Of a stretch of 64,000 bases of DNA, positions 17,928 to 26,911 are shown piece after piece. Source of the stretch: Lacrimispora sp. BS-2. GTDB taxonomy: Bacteria > Bacillota > Clostridia > Lachnospirales > Lachnospiraceae. Numbering within the stretch: the first letter of the stretch is position 1; each line of letters starts with the position of its first letter. The position numbers and the translations under genes are program-made. The DNA lies in contig NZ_CP157940.1 of assembly GCF_040207125.1 (NCBI RefSeq), positions 1,364,001 through 1,428,000 of the forward strand, in the 5' to 3' direction. The notes beneath the pieces were generated by a model. It searched no databases. It had not been told where the DNA came from and saw nothing but the letters and a program-made list of their open reading frames with translations.

Positions 17928-19196
17928 ATGAAACAACAGGTAATCATCGTAGGGGCAGGAGCTTCCGGTCTGGCAGCAGCCATCCAGGCAGCCAGGCAGG
18001 GCGCTTCTGTTACCGTTTTAGAACATACAGCCAGACCGGGAAAAAAACTTCTTTCCACTGGAAACGGAAAATGCAATTTAACTAATTTAATAACCCCTGA
18101 TGGAGCTTACCGGGGAAGCCAGCCGGAATTTATAAAAAAGGTGCTGGATCGCATTACGGTAGAACAGACTCTGGAGTTTTTCCGGGACCTTGGCCTTGTA
18201 CTTTCAGACCGGAACGGATATGTCTATCCAAACACCGGACAGGCCGCCTCTGTACTGGAGGCCCTTCTTTTTGAACTGGACCATCTGGGCGTTTCCATTG
18301 TTACCGACTGTCAGGTAGAGGAGATAAGGAAGGATCTGTCCTTAATGACTTCCATGGGGAAGAAAAAAGCGGATGCCATCATTTTAGCAGCAGGTTCCAT
18401 GGCGGCTCCAAAAACAGGTTCCGATGGAAGCGGTTATCAGCTTGCAAGGGCATTGGGGCACCGCATCCTTAAGCCGCTGCCTGCTCTGGTTCAGCTTAGA
18501 TGCAGGGAAAAATGGTACAAACAGGCTGCCGGTGTCAGGACAGAAGCCACCGTGACTCTTAAAATAGACGGAAAAACGGCAAAAGCCGACCTCGGGGAGC
18601 TTCAGTTCACGGATTATGGAATCTCCGGCATTCCGGTTTTCCAGGTCAGCCGTTTCGCTGCCAGAGAGCTGGATGCAGGCCGTAATGTAACAGCAGAGCT
18701 GGATCTATTCCCTTCCATGGATTTTGAAAGTACCAGGCAGCTTCTTTCGGAAAGAGTAAAACGCTTCGGCTACCGGCCGGCAGAAGAATTCTTAAACGGC
18801 GTATTAAACCATAAGCTGGCCCGGATTCTTTTAAAGGAAGCCGGGATTCCAAATGAAGGCATTGTTAAAAATATCACGGCTGCCCAGATAAAAAAACTGG
18901 CCTCCGTATTAAAGGGGCTGAAAACAGAAATCCTTGCCGCCAATTCCTTTGATCAGGCTCAGGTGTGCAGCGGAGGAATTGATACCAGGGATGTAGATCC
19001 AAATACCATGGAGTCAAAGCTTATTAAAGGGCTTTACCTGACCGGAGAAATTCTTGACGTGGACGGTATCTGCGGAGGCTATAACCTGCAGTGGGCATGG
19101 TCCTGCGGCATACTGGCAGGTATTTATGCAGGAAGGAAACGCCCAGAAAGCACGGGCAGGAATGAGGAAAACGAGGAAAACAATGATAAGAATTAA
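17928..19196 (+). CDS. HI0933/YhiN-family NAD(P)/FAD-dependent oxidoreductase
   Basis: 422 residues. The N-terminal Rossmann FAD motif is GAGASGLAAA at about residues 8-17, followed by the family signature GKKLLSTGNGKCNLTN. The C-terminal GEILDVDGICGGYNLQWAWSCG completes the FAD site. The family (also called aminoacetone-oxidase-like) has no firmly known substrate. AGGAGG lies upstream of the ATG. It overlaps the next flavoprotein by 14 bases, so the two are made together. Confidence 0.92.
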   Translation: MKQQVIIVGAGASGLAAAIQAARQGASVTVLEHTARPGKKLLSTGNGKCNLTNLITPDGAYRGSQPEFIKKVLDRITVEQTLEFFRDLGLVLSDRNGYVYPNTGQAASVLEALLFELDHLGVSIVTDCQVEEIRKDLSLMTSMGKKKADAIILAAGSMAAPKTGSDGSGYQLARALGHRILKPLPALVQLRCREKWYKQAAGVRTEATVTLKIDGKTAKADLGELQFTDYGISGIPVFQVSRFAARELDAGRNVTAELDLFPSMDFESTRQLLSERVKRFGYRPAEEFLNGVLNHKLARILLKEAGIPNEGIVKNITAAQIKKLASVLKGLKTEILAANSFDQAQVCSGGIDTRDVDPNTMESKLIKGLYLTGEILDVDGICGGYNLQWAWSCGILAGIYAGRKRPESTGRNEENEENNDKN

Positions 19197-20778
19197 TCAG
19201 TTAAAGATGCCGGTGGATCATACAGAAGAGGCCTTATGGGCAAAGGCAGCGAAGACATTAAAAATACCGGTAAAGGAAATCCGTTCCCTGCAAATAATTA
19301 AACAATCGATTGATGCCAGAAAAAAAGAGGAAATCCATTTTACTTACTGCATCGATGTGGAGACCGCAAAAGAAGAGTCTGTGATACATAAAGCCAGAAA
19401 CGGAAACCTTGGATTATCAGAGAAAAAAGAATATTTCTTTCCAAAGCCGGGAACTGAAAAGATGGCCGGCCGGCCGGTGATCATCGGCGCCGGACCTGCC
19501 GGGCTTTTTTGCGGGCTTATGCTGGCTAGACACGGATACCGTCCCCTTCTTCTGGAGCGGGGAGATGCCGTGGAAAAGCGCAGGGAGGCCGTGGATTCAT
19601 TCTGGAACGGCGGAATATTAAGGCCGGATTGCAATGTGCAGTTTGGAGAGGGCGGAGCAGGTACCTTTTCCGATGGAAAGCTGAATACCCTTCTTAAGGA
19701 TCCCCTTATGAGGAACAGGAAGGTGTTGGAGCTTTTTGTGGAATTTGGAGCCGATCCCTCTATTCTCTATGTAAATAAGCCTCATATCGGCACCGATGTT
19801 TTAAGCGGCATTGTCAAGGGGATGAGGGATGAGATCATAAGCCTTGGAGGAGAGGTCCGCTTTAACAGCCGCGTGACCGATTTTACCGTAAAAGGCGGCA
19901 GGGTGCAGGGAGTGATGGTCGATGAAAAAGAAGAAATCCCGGCAGAAATTCTTGTGCTGGCCATCGGCCACAGCGCCAGGGACACCTTTGAAACCCTTAA
20001 CAAAAGAGGGATTCCAATGGAAGCAAAGGCTTTTGCGGTGGGCTTAAGAATCCAGCATCCACAGGAAAGCATAAACCGTTCTCAGTATGGTACCGGAAAC
20101 CATCCCATCCTGGGCCCGGCTGATTATAAGCTGACCCATCAGTGCACAAACGGAAGAGGAGTTTATACTTTCTGTATGTGTCCCGGAGGATATGTTGTCA
20201 ATGCCTCCTCCGAAGAAAAAAGGCTTGCAGTAAACGGAATGAGCTATCACAAGAGAGATGGCGTAAATGCAAACAGCGCCCTGATCGTTACCGTGACACC
20301 GGAGGATTTTGGCGGCACGGCTCCTCTTGCCGGAATCGCTTATCAAAGACGGCTGGAGGAAGCTGCCTTCTTAAGCGGCAGCGGGAAAATGCCGGTCCAG
20401 CTTTATGGGGATTTTAAAAAGAATCAGCCGTCAAAGGCATTTGGCGATGTAGAGCCGGCCTTTAAGGGCTTATATGGTTTTGCCAATATAAGAGAATTTC
20501 TTCCTGAATACTTATCAGAATCCCTGATCCAGGGAGTGGAAGCCTTTGACCGCCGGATTCACGGATTTTCCAGACCGGATGCCATCTTTGCGGGCGTGGA
20601 AAGCAGAACCTCTTCACCGGTGCGCATTCCCAGAGGCGAAGCCTTTGAATGCAGCATAAAAGGAATCTATCCCTGCGGAGAAGGTGCCGGATACGCAGGA
20701 GGGATCACCTCTGCGGCAATGGATGGCTTAAAAGTGGCAGAAGCCATTGCCTCCAGATTTGAAAGGTTTTCTTTATAA
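19183..20778 (+). CDS. FAD-dependent dehydrogenase, COG2509 family
   Basis: 531 residues from ATG 19183, which has GAGGAAAAC upstream. A 90-residue N-terminal domain (KMPVDHTEEALWAKAAKTL) precedes the Rossmann motif GAGPAGLFCGLMLA at about residue 100. VQFGEGGAGTFSDGKLN and GEGAGYAGGITSAAMDG are family hallmarks. Length and architecture match the uncharacterised FAD-utilising dehydrogenases found in most Firmicutes. A longer start at 19054 would overlap the previous gene by over 140 bases and is rejected. Confidence 0.9.
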   Translation: MIRINQLKMPVDHTEEALWAKAAKTLKIPVKEIRSLQIIKQSIDARKKEEIHFTYCIDVETAKEESVIHKARNGNLGLSEKKEYFFPKPGTEKMAGRPVIIGAGPAGLFCGLMLARHGYRPLLLERGDAVEKRREAVDSFWNGGILRPDCNVQFGEGGAGTFSDGKLNTLLKDPLMRNRKVLELFVEFGADPSILYVNKPHIGTDVLSGIVKGMRDEIISLGGEVRFNSRVTDFTVKGGRVQGVMVDEKEEIPAEILVLAIGHSARDTFETLNKRGIPMEAKAFAVGLRIQHPQESINRSQYGTGNHPILGPADYKLTHQCTNGRGVYTFCMCPGGYVVNASSEEKRLAVNGMSYHKRDGVNANSALIVTVTPEDFGGTAPLAGIAYQRRLEEAAFLSGSGKMPVQLYGDFKKNQPSKAFGDVEPAFKGLYGFANIREFLPEYLSESLIQGVEAFDRRIHGFSRPDAIFAGVESRTSSPVRIPRGEAFECSIKGIYPCGEGAGYAGGITSAAMDGLKVAEAIASRFERFSL

Positions 20779-20779
20779 A

Positions 20780-20808
20780 TTGACGAAACAGCAAAAATGA
20801 TGTAAGAT
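20780..20808 (+). promoter_or_regulatory. Promoter of the proB operon
   Basis: TTGACG at 20780 and TAAGAT at 20803 with a 17-base spacer, starting at the end of the flavoprotein gene and 28 bases ahead of proB. Confidence 0.6.
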
Positions 20809-20836
20809 ATGAAACAAAAAGATTTCCAGAAAGCAG

Positions 20837-21712
20837 ATGATAATGAAGATGAACGACAGGTCACGAGAAGAACTAAAGGATAAAAAAAGGATTGTAATAA
20901 AAATCGGTTCCTCATCCTTAACTCATGCATATACCGGGGATTTGAATCTGATGAAAATTGAAAAACTGGTCCGGGTAATCAGCGATTTAAAGGGACAGGG
21001 AAAACAGGTAGTCTTAGTTTCCTCCGGTGCGATCGCTGCAGGGCGTCAGGCTCTGGGGCACCATACCAGACCTGTTACCATATCGGAAAAGCAGGCATTC
21101 GCTGCCGTAGGCCAGGCCAGGCTTATGATGGTGTACCAGAAGCTTTTTGCAGAATATAATCAAATAGCTGCACAGGTTCTTTTGACCAAAAATACTATGG
21201 TTAATGACAGCAGCCGTTATAATGCACAGAATACCTTTGATGAGCTTTTAAAGCTTGGGACCATCCCAATTGTCAATGAAAACGATACCGTATCCACCTC
21301 CGAAATCCCTCTGGTGGATAATTTCGGTGATAATGACCGTCTTTCCGCCATTGTTGCCGCATTGATCGGAGCAGACTTATTAATCTTATTATCGGATATT
21401 GACGGCCTGTATTCCGATGATCCCAGACAAAACCCAAAAGCAGAATTTATCGGTTTGGTAAAGGAAATCACACCAAAGCTTATGGAAATGGGAAAATCCA
21501 CCTCAGGAAGCGATGTAGGTACCGGAGGCATGGCTGCAAAGCTTGCTGCCGCACGTATTGCTACGGACGGCGGTTCCGATATGGTCATTGCCAACGGAGA
21601 CCAGGTGGAGGTTATCGAACAGATCGTATTGGGCGAAGAAAAAGGAACCCTGTTCCTGGCCCATCCAAACCATGATTTTGACTTAATGGACTATATCAAT
21701 CACGAGTATTAA
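20837..21712 (+). CDS. proB: Glutamate 5-kinase
   Basis: 291 residues, an amino-acid-kinase domain only. It has no C-terminal PUA domain, unlike E. coli ProB. KIGSSSL, VSSGAIAAG, VNENDTV and GTGGMAAKLAAA motifs are all present. It phosphorylates glutamate, the first step of proline synthesis. Three closely spaced ATGs (20837, 20843, 20849) make the exact start uncertain, and none has a strong ribosome site. proA, for the next step, lies two genes downstream. Confidence 0.95.
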   Translation: MIMKMNDRSREELKDKKRIVIKIGSSSLTHAYTGDLNLMKIEKLVRVISDLKGQGKQVVLVSSGAIAAGRQALGHHTRPVTISEKQAFAAVGQARLMMVYQKLFAEYNQIAAQVLLTKNTMVNDSSRYNAQNTFDELLKLGTIPIVNENDTVSTSEIPLVDNFGDNDRLSAIVAALIGADLLILLSDIDGLYSDDPRQNPKAEFIGLVKEITPKLMEMGKSTSGSDVGTGGMAAKLAAARIATDGGSDMVIANGDQVEVIEQIVLGEEKGTLFLAHPNHDFDLMDYINHEY

Positions 21713-21722
21713 GGAGAACCCT

Positions 21723-21944
21723 ATGAATCAGGATAAGATCGACAGGATCAATACACTTTATCATAAATCAAAAGCAACAGGATTATCACCAGAAGAGCAG
21801 GCGGAGCAGGCCGCTTTGCGGAAGGAGTATATCGAATCCATCCGCAACAGTTTACGGGGAAATCTAAACAACATTTCCATTCAGGAAAAAGACGGTACCG
21901 TAACAGATTTGGGTAAAAAATATGGAAAAGTCGGAGAAGAATGA
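21723..21944 (+). CDS. DUF896 / UPF0291 (YnzC-like) protein
   Basis: 73 residues with the family pattern DKIDRINTLYHKSKATGLSPEE and QAALRKEYIESIR. AAGGAG precedes the ATG. The family is a small two-helix protein. YnzC is LexA-regulated in Bacillus but its role is unknown. It lies between proB and the folate gene and overlaps the latter by 23 bases. Confidence 0.92.
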   Translation: MNQDKIDRINTLYHKSKATGLSPEEQAEQAALRKEYIESIRNSLRGNLNNISIQEKDGTVTDLGKKYGKVGEE

Positions 21945-22464
21945 TATCAGGCTGATTATAAAGGAACAGCGAAAGACCTTGGAGACAGCCACTGAGAACG
22001 CATGGAACCATGCTATCTGTGAGAAGCTTTTGAACCTTGATGATATCCATAGGGCTTTTTGTGTTTACTGCTATGCATCCTTTCACCGGGAGGCAGGTAC
22101 CTGGAAATTCATGGAGGCATTATTAAGGCAGGGGAAATGCGTGGCTGTACCAAAGGTCGTCGGAAAGGAACTGGAGTTTTATTCCATATCCGGGAAAGCA
22201 GATTTAGAGGAAGGCATCATGGGTATTATGGAACCAAAGCCATCCTGCTTAAAAATCCATGACCCGGAAGCCCCTGTGATTGTTCCGGGACTTGCTTTTG
22301 ACAAATCGGGAAACCGGCTGGGATACGGCGGCGGATATTATGACCGGCTTTTTGAAAAGGAACCAGACCATCCCCGCATTGCAATAGCCTACGGATTTCA
22401 GATATTTGACCACATTCCAACGGAACCTCATGACAAGCGTGTGGACCGGATTATCACTCCTTAA
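21922..22464 (+). CDS. 5-formyltetrahydrofolate cyclo-ligase
   Basis: 180 residues. The ATP/folate-binding motif [15 protein letters not shown] is intact near residue 133, and VPGLAFD precedes it. It converts 5-formyl-THF to 5,10-methenyl-THF in the cytoplasm. It overlaps the DUF896 gene, so it is probably translated by coupling, and proA begins 25 bases later. Confidence 0.93.
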   Translation: MEKSEKNDIRLIIKEQRKTLETATENAWNHAICEKLLNLDDIHRAFCVYCYASFHREAGTWKFMEALLRQGKCVAVPKVVGKELEFYSISGKADLEEGIMGIMEPKPSCLKIHDPEAPVIVPGLAFDKSGNRLGYGGGYYDRLFEKEPDHPRIAIAYGFQIFDHIPTEPHDKRVDRIITP

Positions 22465-22489
22465 GGAAATAAGATTGGAGGACTCATTT

Positions 22490-23734
22490 ATGACCATTAT
22501 TGAGATCGGAAAAAAAGCAAAAGAAACAGCCGGAATTATCGGGATACTGGGTTCCGCAAAAAAGAATGAAGGCTTAAAGGCAGCGGCAGCAGCCCTGCTG
22601 GAAGGCGAAGCAGAAATCCTTGCAGCAAACCAGGAGGATGTTATAAAAGCAGTGGCCTCCGGAATGAGCGCCGGGCTGATTGACCGCCTGGAACTGACTC
22701 CCGGGAGAATCGAAGCCATGGCTGAAGGACTTTTGTCCGTGGCTGCGTTAGATGACCCGGTGGGAGAAGTGCTTTCCATGAAGGTCCGTCCCAATGGCCT
22801 TACCATTGGCCAGAAGCGGGTTCCTCTGGGCGTTGTAGGTATTATATACGAAGCCAGGCCCAATGTGACCGCCGATGCCTTCGGTCTTTGCTTCAAATCA
22901 GGAAATGCTGTAATCTTAAAGGGTGGAAGTGATGCACTGGAATCCAATATTGCTATTGTAAAATGGCTCCGAATCGGCCTTGGGAATGCGGGCCTGCCGG
23001 AGGATGCCATACAGCTCATCACTGATACTGACCGGGAAGTGACAAAGGAATTCATGCGTCTCAGGGAATATGTGGATGTATTGATCCCAAGAGGAGGCGC
23101 AGGATTAATAAAAACCGTTGTGGATAACAGCACCATTCCGGTCATTGAAACCGGAACTGGAAACTGCCACATTTTTGTAGACGAATCCGCTGACTTTGAT
23201 ATGGCCTTAAATATCATATTCAACGCAAAGACCCAGAGGATCGGGGTGTGCAACGCCTGCGAATCCCTGGTCATTCACAGAGCAATTGCCCCTCAGTTCC
23301 TCCCCTTATTAAAAGAGCGTCTTTCTCGGAAATCTGTTGAAATTCGGGCGGATGAGGAAGCCTGTACCATGGCAGAGGGATTTGTCCCTGCCGCCGGGGA
23401 AGATTGGGGCCGTGAATACCTGGACTATATTTTGTCCTTAAAGATTGTTGGTTCTGTGGAGGAAGCTATTTCCCACATTAACCGTTATAACACCAAGCAT
23501 TCCGAATCTATTATTACATCAGATTATAACAATGCCCAGAAGTTTTTAAATGAAATCGATGCGGCAGCTGTTTATGTCAACGCATCCACCCGATTTACTG
23601 ACGGATATGAATTCGGCTTTGGCGCTGAGATCGGAATCAGCACCCAGAAGCTTCATGCAAGAGGCCCCATGGGGCTTAAGGAACTGACGACCACCAAATA
23701 TATCATATATGGTGATGGCCAGGTACGTCCATAG
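22490..23734 (+). CDS. proA: Gamma-glutamyl phosphate reductase
   Basis: 414 residues, the normal length. The aldehyde-dehydrogenase-like fold carries the catalytic cysteine in [11 protein letters not shown] and the NADPH-site glycines in [16 protein letters not shown] and the C-terminal [12 protein letters not shown] are characteristic. It reduces glutamyl-5-phosphate in proline synthesis. ATG 22490 is chosen because TTGGAGGAC lies just upstream; the open frame back to 22406 overlaps the folate gene. Confidence 0.97.
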   Translation: MTIIEIGKKAKETAGIIGILGSAKKNEGLKAAAAALLEGEAEILAANQEDVIKAVASGMSAGLIDRLELTPGRIEAMAEGLLSVAALDDPVGEVLSMKVRPNGLTIGQKRVPLGVVGIIYEARPNVTADAFGLCFKSGNAVILKGGSDALESNIAIVKWLRIGLGNAGLPEDAIQLITDTDREVTKEFMRLREYVDVLIPRGGAGLIKTVVDNSTIPVIETGTGNCHIFVDESADFDMALNIIFNAKTQRIGVCNACESLVIHRAIAPQFLPLLKERLSRKSVEIRADEEACTMAEGFVPAAGEDWGREYLDYILSLKIVGSVEEAISHINRYNTKHSESIITSDYNNAQKFLNEIDAAAVYVNASTRFTDGYEFGFGAEIGISTQKLHARGPMGLKELTTTKYIIYGDGQVRP

Positions 23735-23761
23735 TTTTGCAAAAGGACGGAGGGATATTGT

Positions 23762-23790
23762 TTGACAATTTTATATATTTATGATAGACT
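23762..23790 (+). promoter_or_regulatory. Promoter of the ABC-F leader
   Basis: A perfect TTGACA at 23762 and TAGACT at 23785, 17 bases apart, 28 bases after proA. It gives an untranslated leader of about 275 bases before the ABC-F start codon. Confidence 0.65.
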
Positions 23791-23821
23791 ACGGGCATAT
23801 AAAACGAAATGAGGTGAAAGG

Positions 23822-23830
23822 ATGATTTAA
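23822..23830 (+). CDS. Candidate two-codon upstream ORF (Met-Ile-stop)
   Basis: ATG ATT TAA at 23822-23830 is preceded by GAGGTGAAAGG, one of the best ribosome sites in the region, although nothing long is translated from it. The first attenuator segment starts two bases after its stop. A ribosome held on this ORF would cover part of that segment. I read it as a regulatory uORF; that it is translated is inference. Confidence 0.5.
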   Translation: MI

Positions 23831-23831
23831 T

Positions 23832-24030
23832 AATTCTTGCTTAAGTAACTGCATGATAAGAAGGAAAGGACATTGTCTTTTTTTGTCATGCCTGTTTTTG
23901 CAAGAATATTATTTCATTCTCATACCCTTTTTATGTCATAATAAGACATGGATAAAGCAGAAATTTTGCCCATTGGGCTTGTTTTGATGCGAACGGCTGT
24001 GAGAAAAAGGATTCTTGCAGTCGTTTTTTT
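23832..24030 (+). promoter_or_regulatory. Candidate ribosome-mediated transcription attenuator upstream of ABC-F
   Basis: Three 8-nt segments are visible. Segment 1 is ATTCTTGC (23833-23840), segment 2 is GCAAGAAT (23900-23907), and segment 3 is ATTCTTGC again (24011-24018). Segment 2 can pair with 1 or 3 but not both. Segment 3 lies in the loop and 3' arm of a 14-bp uninterrupted hairpin (23992-24005 with 24012-24025, three G-U pairs, six-base loop) that ends in seven Ts, a strong terminator. An additional GCATGA/TCATGC pairing (23851 with 23886) supports the 1:2 fold. The layout matches drug-induced attenuators known for several ABC-F and erm genes. Confidence 0.7.
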
Positions 24031-24070
24031 GTGGGGAAATTTAATTTCCTGCCTGAATGGAGGAATATCT

Positions 24071-25585
24071 ATGTCATTAATACAGGTCACTGATTTGTCA
24101 TTCACCTATGAAGGAAGCCCAAACCCAGTCTTTAAGCACGCTTCCTTTCAAATTGATACAGATTGGAAGCTGGGCTTTACAGGAAGAAACGGAAGAGGAA
24201 AGACTACATTTTTAAATCTTCTGATGAACCGGTATCAATACACGGGAACCATTGTTTCCAATGTCCTGTTTGATTACTTCCCATTTCCTGTACCGGATGA
24301 GGAGCTGAACACTTTGGAAATTCTGGACTCTCTCCTTGGGGATTATGCATTTTGGGAGCTAAAAAAAGAATTATCCAGGCTGAAAGTTTCCGAGGATGCG
24401 CTATACCGCCCGTTTTACACGCTTTCAAACGGGGAGAGGACCAAGATTCTATTAGCAGCCCTGTTCTTAAAGGAAGGCCATTTTCTGCTGATCGATGAGC
24501 CGACCAATCATCTGGACCGGGAGGCCAGAGAACTGGTAAGCCAGTATTTAAACAGCAAAAAGGGATTTATCCTGGTATCCCATGACCGGAAATTCCTTGA
24601 TGCATCCGTGGACCATATCTTGTCCATAAACAAAACCAACATTGAGGTGCAAAAGGGTAATTTCTCCTCCTGGTACGAGAATAAGCAGATGCAGGATCAG
24701 TACGAACGGTCCGAAAATGAACGTTTGAAAAAGGACATCAGGCATCTGGAGGCTGCTGCAAGACAATCCGGGGAATGGGCGGATCAAGTGGAATCGACAA
24801 AAATCGGAAAAAAATCCATGATACACGAAAAATCCATTGATACGCGGGCCTATGTCGGCGAAAAATCCAGGCGGATGCAAATGCGGAGAAAGAATCTGGA
24901 ACGCAGGCAGGACCGTGTCATTGATGATAAAAAAGGCCTGCTTAAAAACATTGAAGATGTGGAAGATCTTAAGCTTTATCCTTTAAAATACCGCACCTCA
25001 AGGATTCTCACCTTGAAAAATGTGGTTCCATACTATGGGATGCCTGTCTGTGAGCCGGTCAGCTTCACCCTGGAACAGGGACAGCGCATATCCTTGCAGG
25101 GGAAAAACGGCTGCGGAAAATCCAGCATACTAAAGCTGATCCTGGGCGAAAACGTTACAGGTGAAAGTATCTCCTATGAGGGGGATAAGGAAACAGCCAG
25201 CGGCCTTAAAATTTCCTATGTATCCCAGGATACTTCATTTTTAAAAGGGAGCCTGACAGAATACTCCCGGGAAAGCGGTATCGAAGATTCCTTGTTTAAA
25301 GCGCTTCTGCGCAAGCTGGACTTTTCCAGAGAACAATTGGAAAAACCCATGGAATCCTATAGCGAAGGACAGAAGAAAAAAGTTCTTATCGCCCGCAGTC
25401 TCTGTGAGCAGGCCCATCTGTATATATGGGATGAACCTCTTAACTTCATTGACGTATATTCCAGGATTCAGATCGAAGATCTGATCCTTAAATTCCAGCC
25501 TACCATGCTGCTTGTGGAGCATGACGATGCATTTACCGGGAAAGTGGCAAGTGAAGTGGTGGAGATCCATGATCATAGGGAATAA
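24071..25585 (+). CDS. Lsa-type ABC-F ribosomal protection protein
   Basis: 504 residues with two fused ABC domains and no membrane segment. Walker A1 is GRNGRGKTT (residues 38-46) and A2 is GKNGCGKSS (about 343-351). The signatures are LSNGERTKI and YSEGQKKKV, and IDEPTNHLD marks Walker B1. The opening resembles Lsa-family proteins, which free ribosomes of lincosamide, streptogramin A and pleuromutilin drugs. A resistance phenotype is inferred, not shown. ATG 24071 is chosen for TGGAGGAAT upstream; an in-frame extension to 23948 runs through the terminator hairpin and has no ribosome site. Confidence 0.85.
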   Translation: MSLIQVTDLSFTYEGSPNPVFKHASFQIDTDWKLGFTGRNGRGKTTFLNLLMNRYQYTGTIVSNVLFDYFPFPVPDEELNTLEILDSLLGDYAFWELKKELSRLKVSEDALYRPFYTLSNGERTKILLAALFLKEGHFLLIDEPTNHLDREARELVSQYLNSKKGFILVSHDRKFLDASVDHILSINKTNIEVQKGNFSSWYENKQMQDQYERSENERLKKDIRHLEAAARQSGEWADQVESTKIGKKSMIHEKSIDTRAYVGEKSRRMQMRRKNLERRQDRVIDDKKGLLKNIEDVEDLKLYPLKYRTSRILTLKNVVPYYGMPVCEPVSFTLEQGQRISLQGKNGCGKSSILKLILGENVTGESISYEGDKETASGLKISYVSQDTSFLKGSLTEYSRESGIEDSLFKALLRKLDFSREQLEKPMESYSEGQKKKVLIARSLCEQAHLYIWDEPLNFIDVYSRIQIEDLILKFQPTMLLVEHDDAFTGKVASEVVEIHDHRE

Positions 25586-25867
25586 AAGCTGTTTTATCCG
25601 GTATATTATCATGATTCCTTTGAATGGTTTAAAGGGGTAATTGAAACAAACAGAGAAAATTTCACCTGATTTTTCATAAAAGGGGCGTTGTAAATAGGAA
25701 CGTAATCATCTATGTACAGCGGCTCTTTTCCATTGGAAATAATAGACTCAAAAGGCAGTTTTGGTTCAGGGTATATTGCGCAAGCCGATAAAAAAATATT
25801 TTACTTAAATACAGCCATATGATAAGCTTAATATGCATTAAAATACTTAAGAGAAAGGATATAAAAA

Positions 25868-25987
25868 ATGGGTACTATATGGTATGTAAAAGTTTATGAA
25901 AAGGAGTATACGATTAAACTGAAATCAAGCGAGATTTTTGTTAATGATGAAGCGAAAAAGAAAATAAGGCGGGGGATAACTATATGA
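25868..25987 (+). CDS. Possible small protein, 39 aa, coupled to the DUF1189 gene
   Basis: ATG 25868 has GAGAAAGGAT upstream, and the ORF of 39 codons ends in TGA overlapping the next ATG as ATGA. The product begins MGTIWYVKVYEKEYTIKL and looks like a short beta-hairpin with a basic end. Not a family I know. The ribosome site and exact stop/start overlap suggest translation, either for the peptide itself or to couple the downstream gene. The preceding 25586-25867 is AT-rich and shows nothing else I can name. Confidence 0.45.
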   Translation: MGTIWYVKVYEKEYTIKLKSSEIFVNDEAKKKIRRGITI

Positions 25988-26796
25988 ATGTATTCAAGGA
26001 ACTTATATTGTCGGTTTATGATTTTAAAAGTTATAAGGAATTTTTGAAAAACAAACGCCGCAAGGTTTTTTTAGCAGGAATAATTCTTACAGTTTTATAT
26101 TTTGCTCTAACAATGATTGTTCCTTTTATTAAATTTCAGGTCAAAACAGGCGGTTTTGTAAAGATTATAAATGATTATATTCCTGATTTTGAGCTAAGTG
26201 ACGGAGAATTCTGGATTGAAAATCCTATTGAATATGAGGCAGATGGTACATATATTAATATCAATACTGATCCGGATAATATTTTTTATGATGCAGATGA
26301 GATCGGAGAGTATCTGTCAGATTATTACCAAGTATTCCTGATAGATTCAGAAAAAGTTATTGTGAAAAACAAAGGTCAAATTCAGGGACAATATTTTTCA
26401 GATCTCGATATAGAATTCAGCAGGGATAAACTTATGGAGTTCGTTCCGCAGGCTTATCTGATCGTAGCAGGTATTATGGTTGCGGCCTTTATATTCATGG
26501 CAGCCTTCTTTTTCTTTGGGGTACTAATTGTTGCTCTTCTTGGTATGATAGCCGCCTCCTGTATGAAGTATAAACTAACTTTCGGGCAGCTTTATCAAAT
26601 GGGAGTCTATGCAAGGACATTACCTTTATTGCTGAAAGCAATTCTATCCTTTCTTCCGTTTTCCATACCCATGTTCGGTATCATCAATTTCGGCCTTTCG
26701 GTGCTGTATATTGTACTTGCTATTCAGAAGATGAAGGAGTTTGATTTACAACAGCCCATAGAAGTTGTTTCGGAACAGGATAATTATTTTAGATAG
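25984..26796 (+). CDS. DUF1189 family membrane protein
   Basis: 270 residues. One transmembrane helix lies at about 28-50, an extracytoplasmic acidic domain spans about 55-155, and three to four helices follow. The order and the opening FKELILSVYDFKSYKEF agree with DUF1189 proteins, which have no known function. GC content is lower and codon use more AT-rich than in the neighbouring housekeeping genes, so it may be a later arrival. CGGGGGATAACTAT precedes the ATG. Confidence 0.78.
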   Translation: MNVFKELILSVYDFKSYKEFLKNKRRKVFLAGIILTVLYFALTMIVPFIKFQVKTGGFVKIINDYIPDFELSDGEFWIENPIEYEADGTYININTDPDNIFYDADEIGEYLSDYYQVFLIDSEKVIVKNKGQIQGQYFSDLDIEFSRDKLMEFVPQAYLIVAGIMVAAFIFMAAFFFFGVLIVALLGMIAASCMKYKLTFGQLYQMGVYARTLPLLLKAILSFLPFSIPMFGIINFGLSVLYIVLAIQKMKEFDLQQPIEVVSEQDNYFR

Positions 26797-26835
26797 AAGC
26801 AAGACGCAGGCTGCTATGGGAATTTTTTTTGGTAT

Positions 26836-26863
26836 TTGCAATAAAAAGGATTTATGATATACT
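26836..26863 (+). promoter_or_regulatory. Possible promoter of miaB
   Basis: TTGCAA at 26836 and TATACT at 26858 with a 16-base spacer, 49 bases before miaB. A TATAAT at 26883 is closer but lacks a -35 at the right distance. Confidence 0.4.
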
Positions 26864-26911
26864 GTTCACTGCGGATATATGCTATAATGAAAAAATTAAG
26901 AGGTTATGTAA

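Noticed and set aside
19054..19182. Longer start for the COG2509 flavoprotein
   Set aside because: It would overlap the preceding flavoprotein by about 140 bases; ATG 19183 has a ribosome site and the family's usual N-terminus.
22249..23274. 341-codon minus-strand frame opposite proA
   Set aside because: A shadow of proA codon bias; no ribosome site, and the translation is Ser/Pro-rich without motifs.
23948..24070. N-terminal extension of the ABC-F protein from ATG 23948
   Set aside because: No ribosome site, it runs through the attenuator terminator, and Lsa-type proteins start at the MSLIQVT position.
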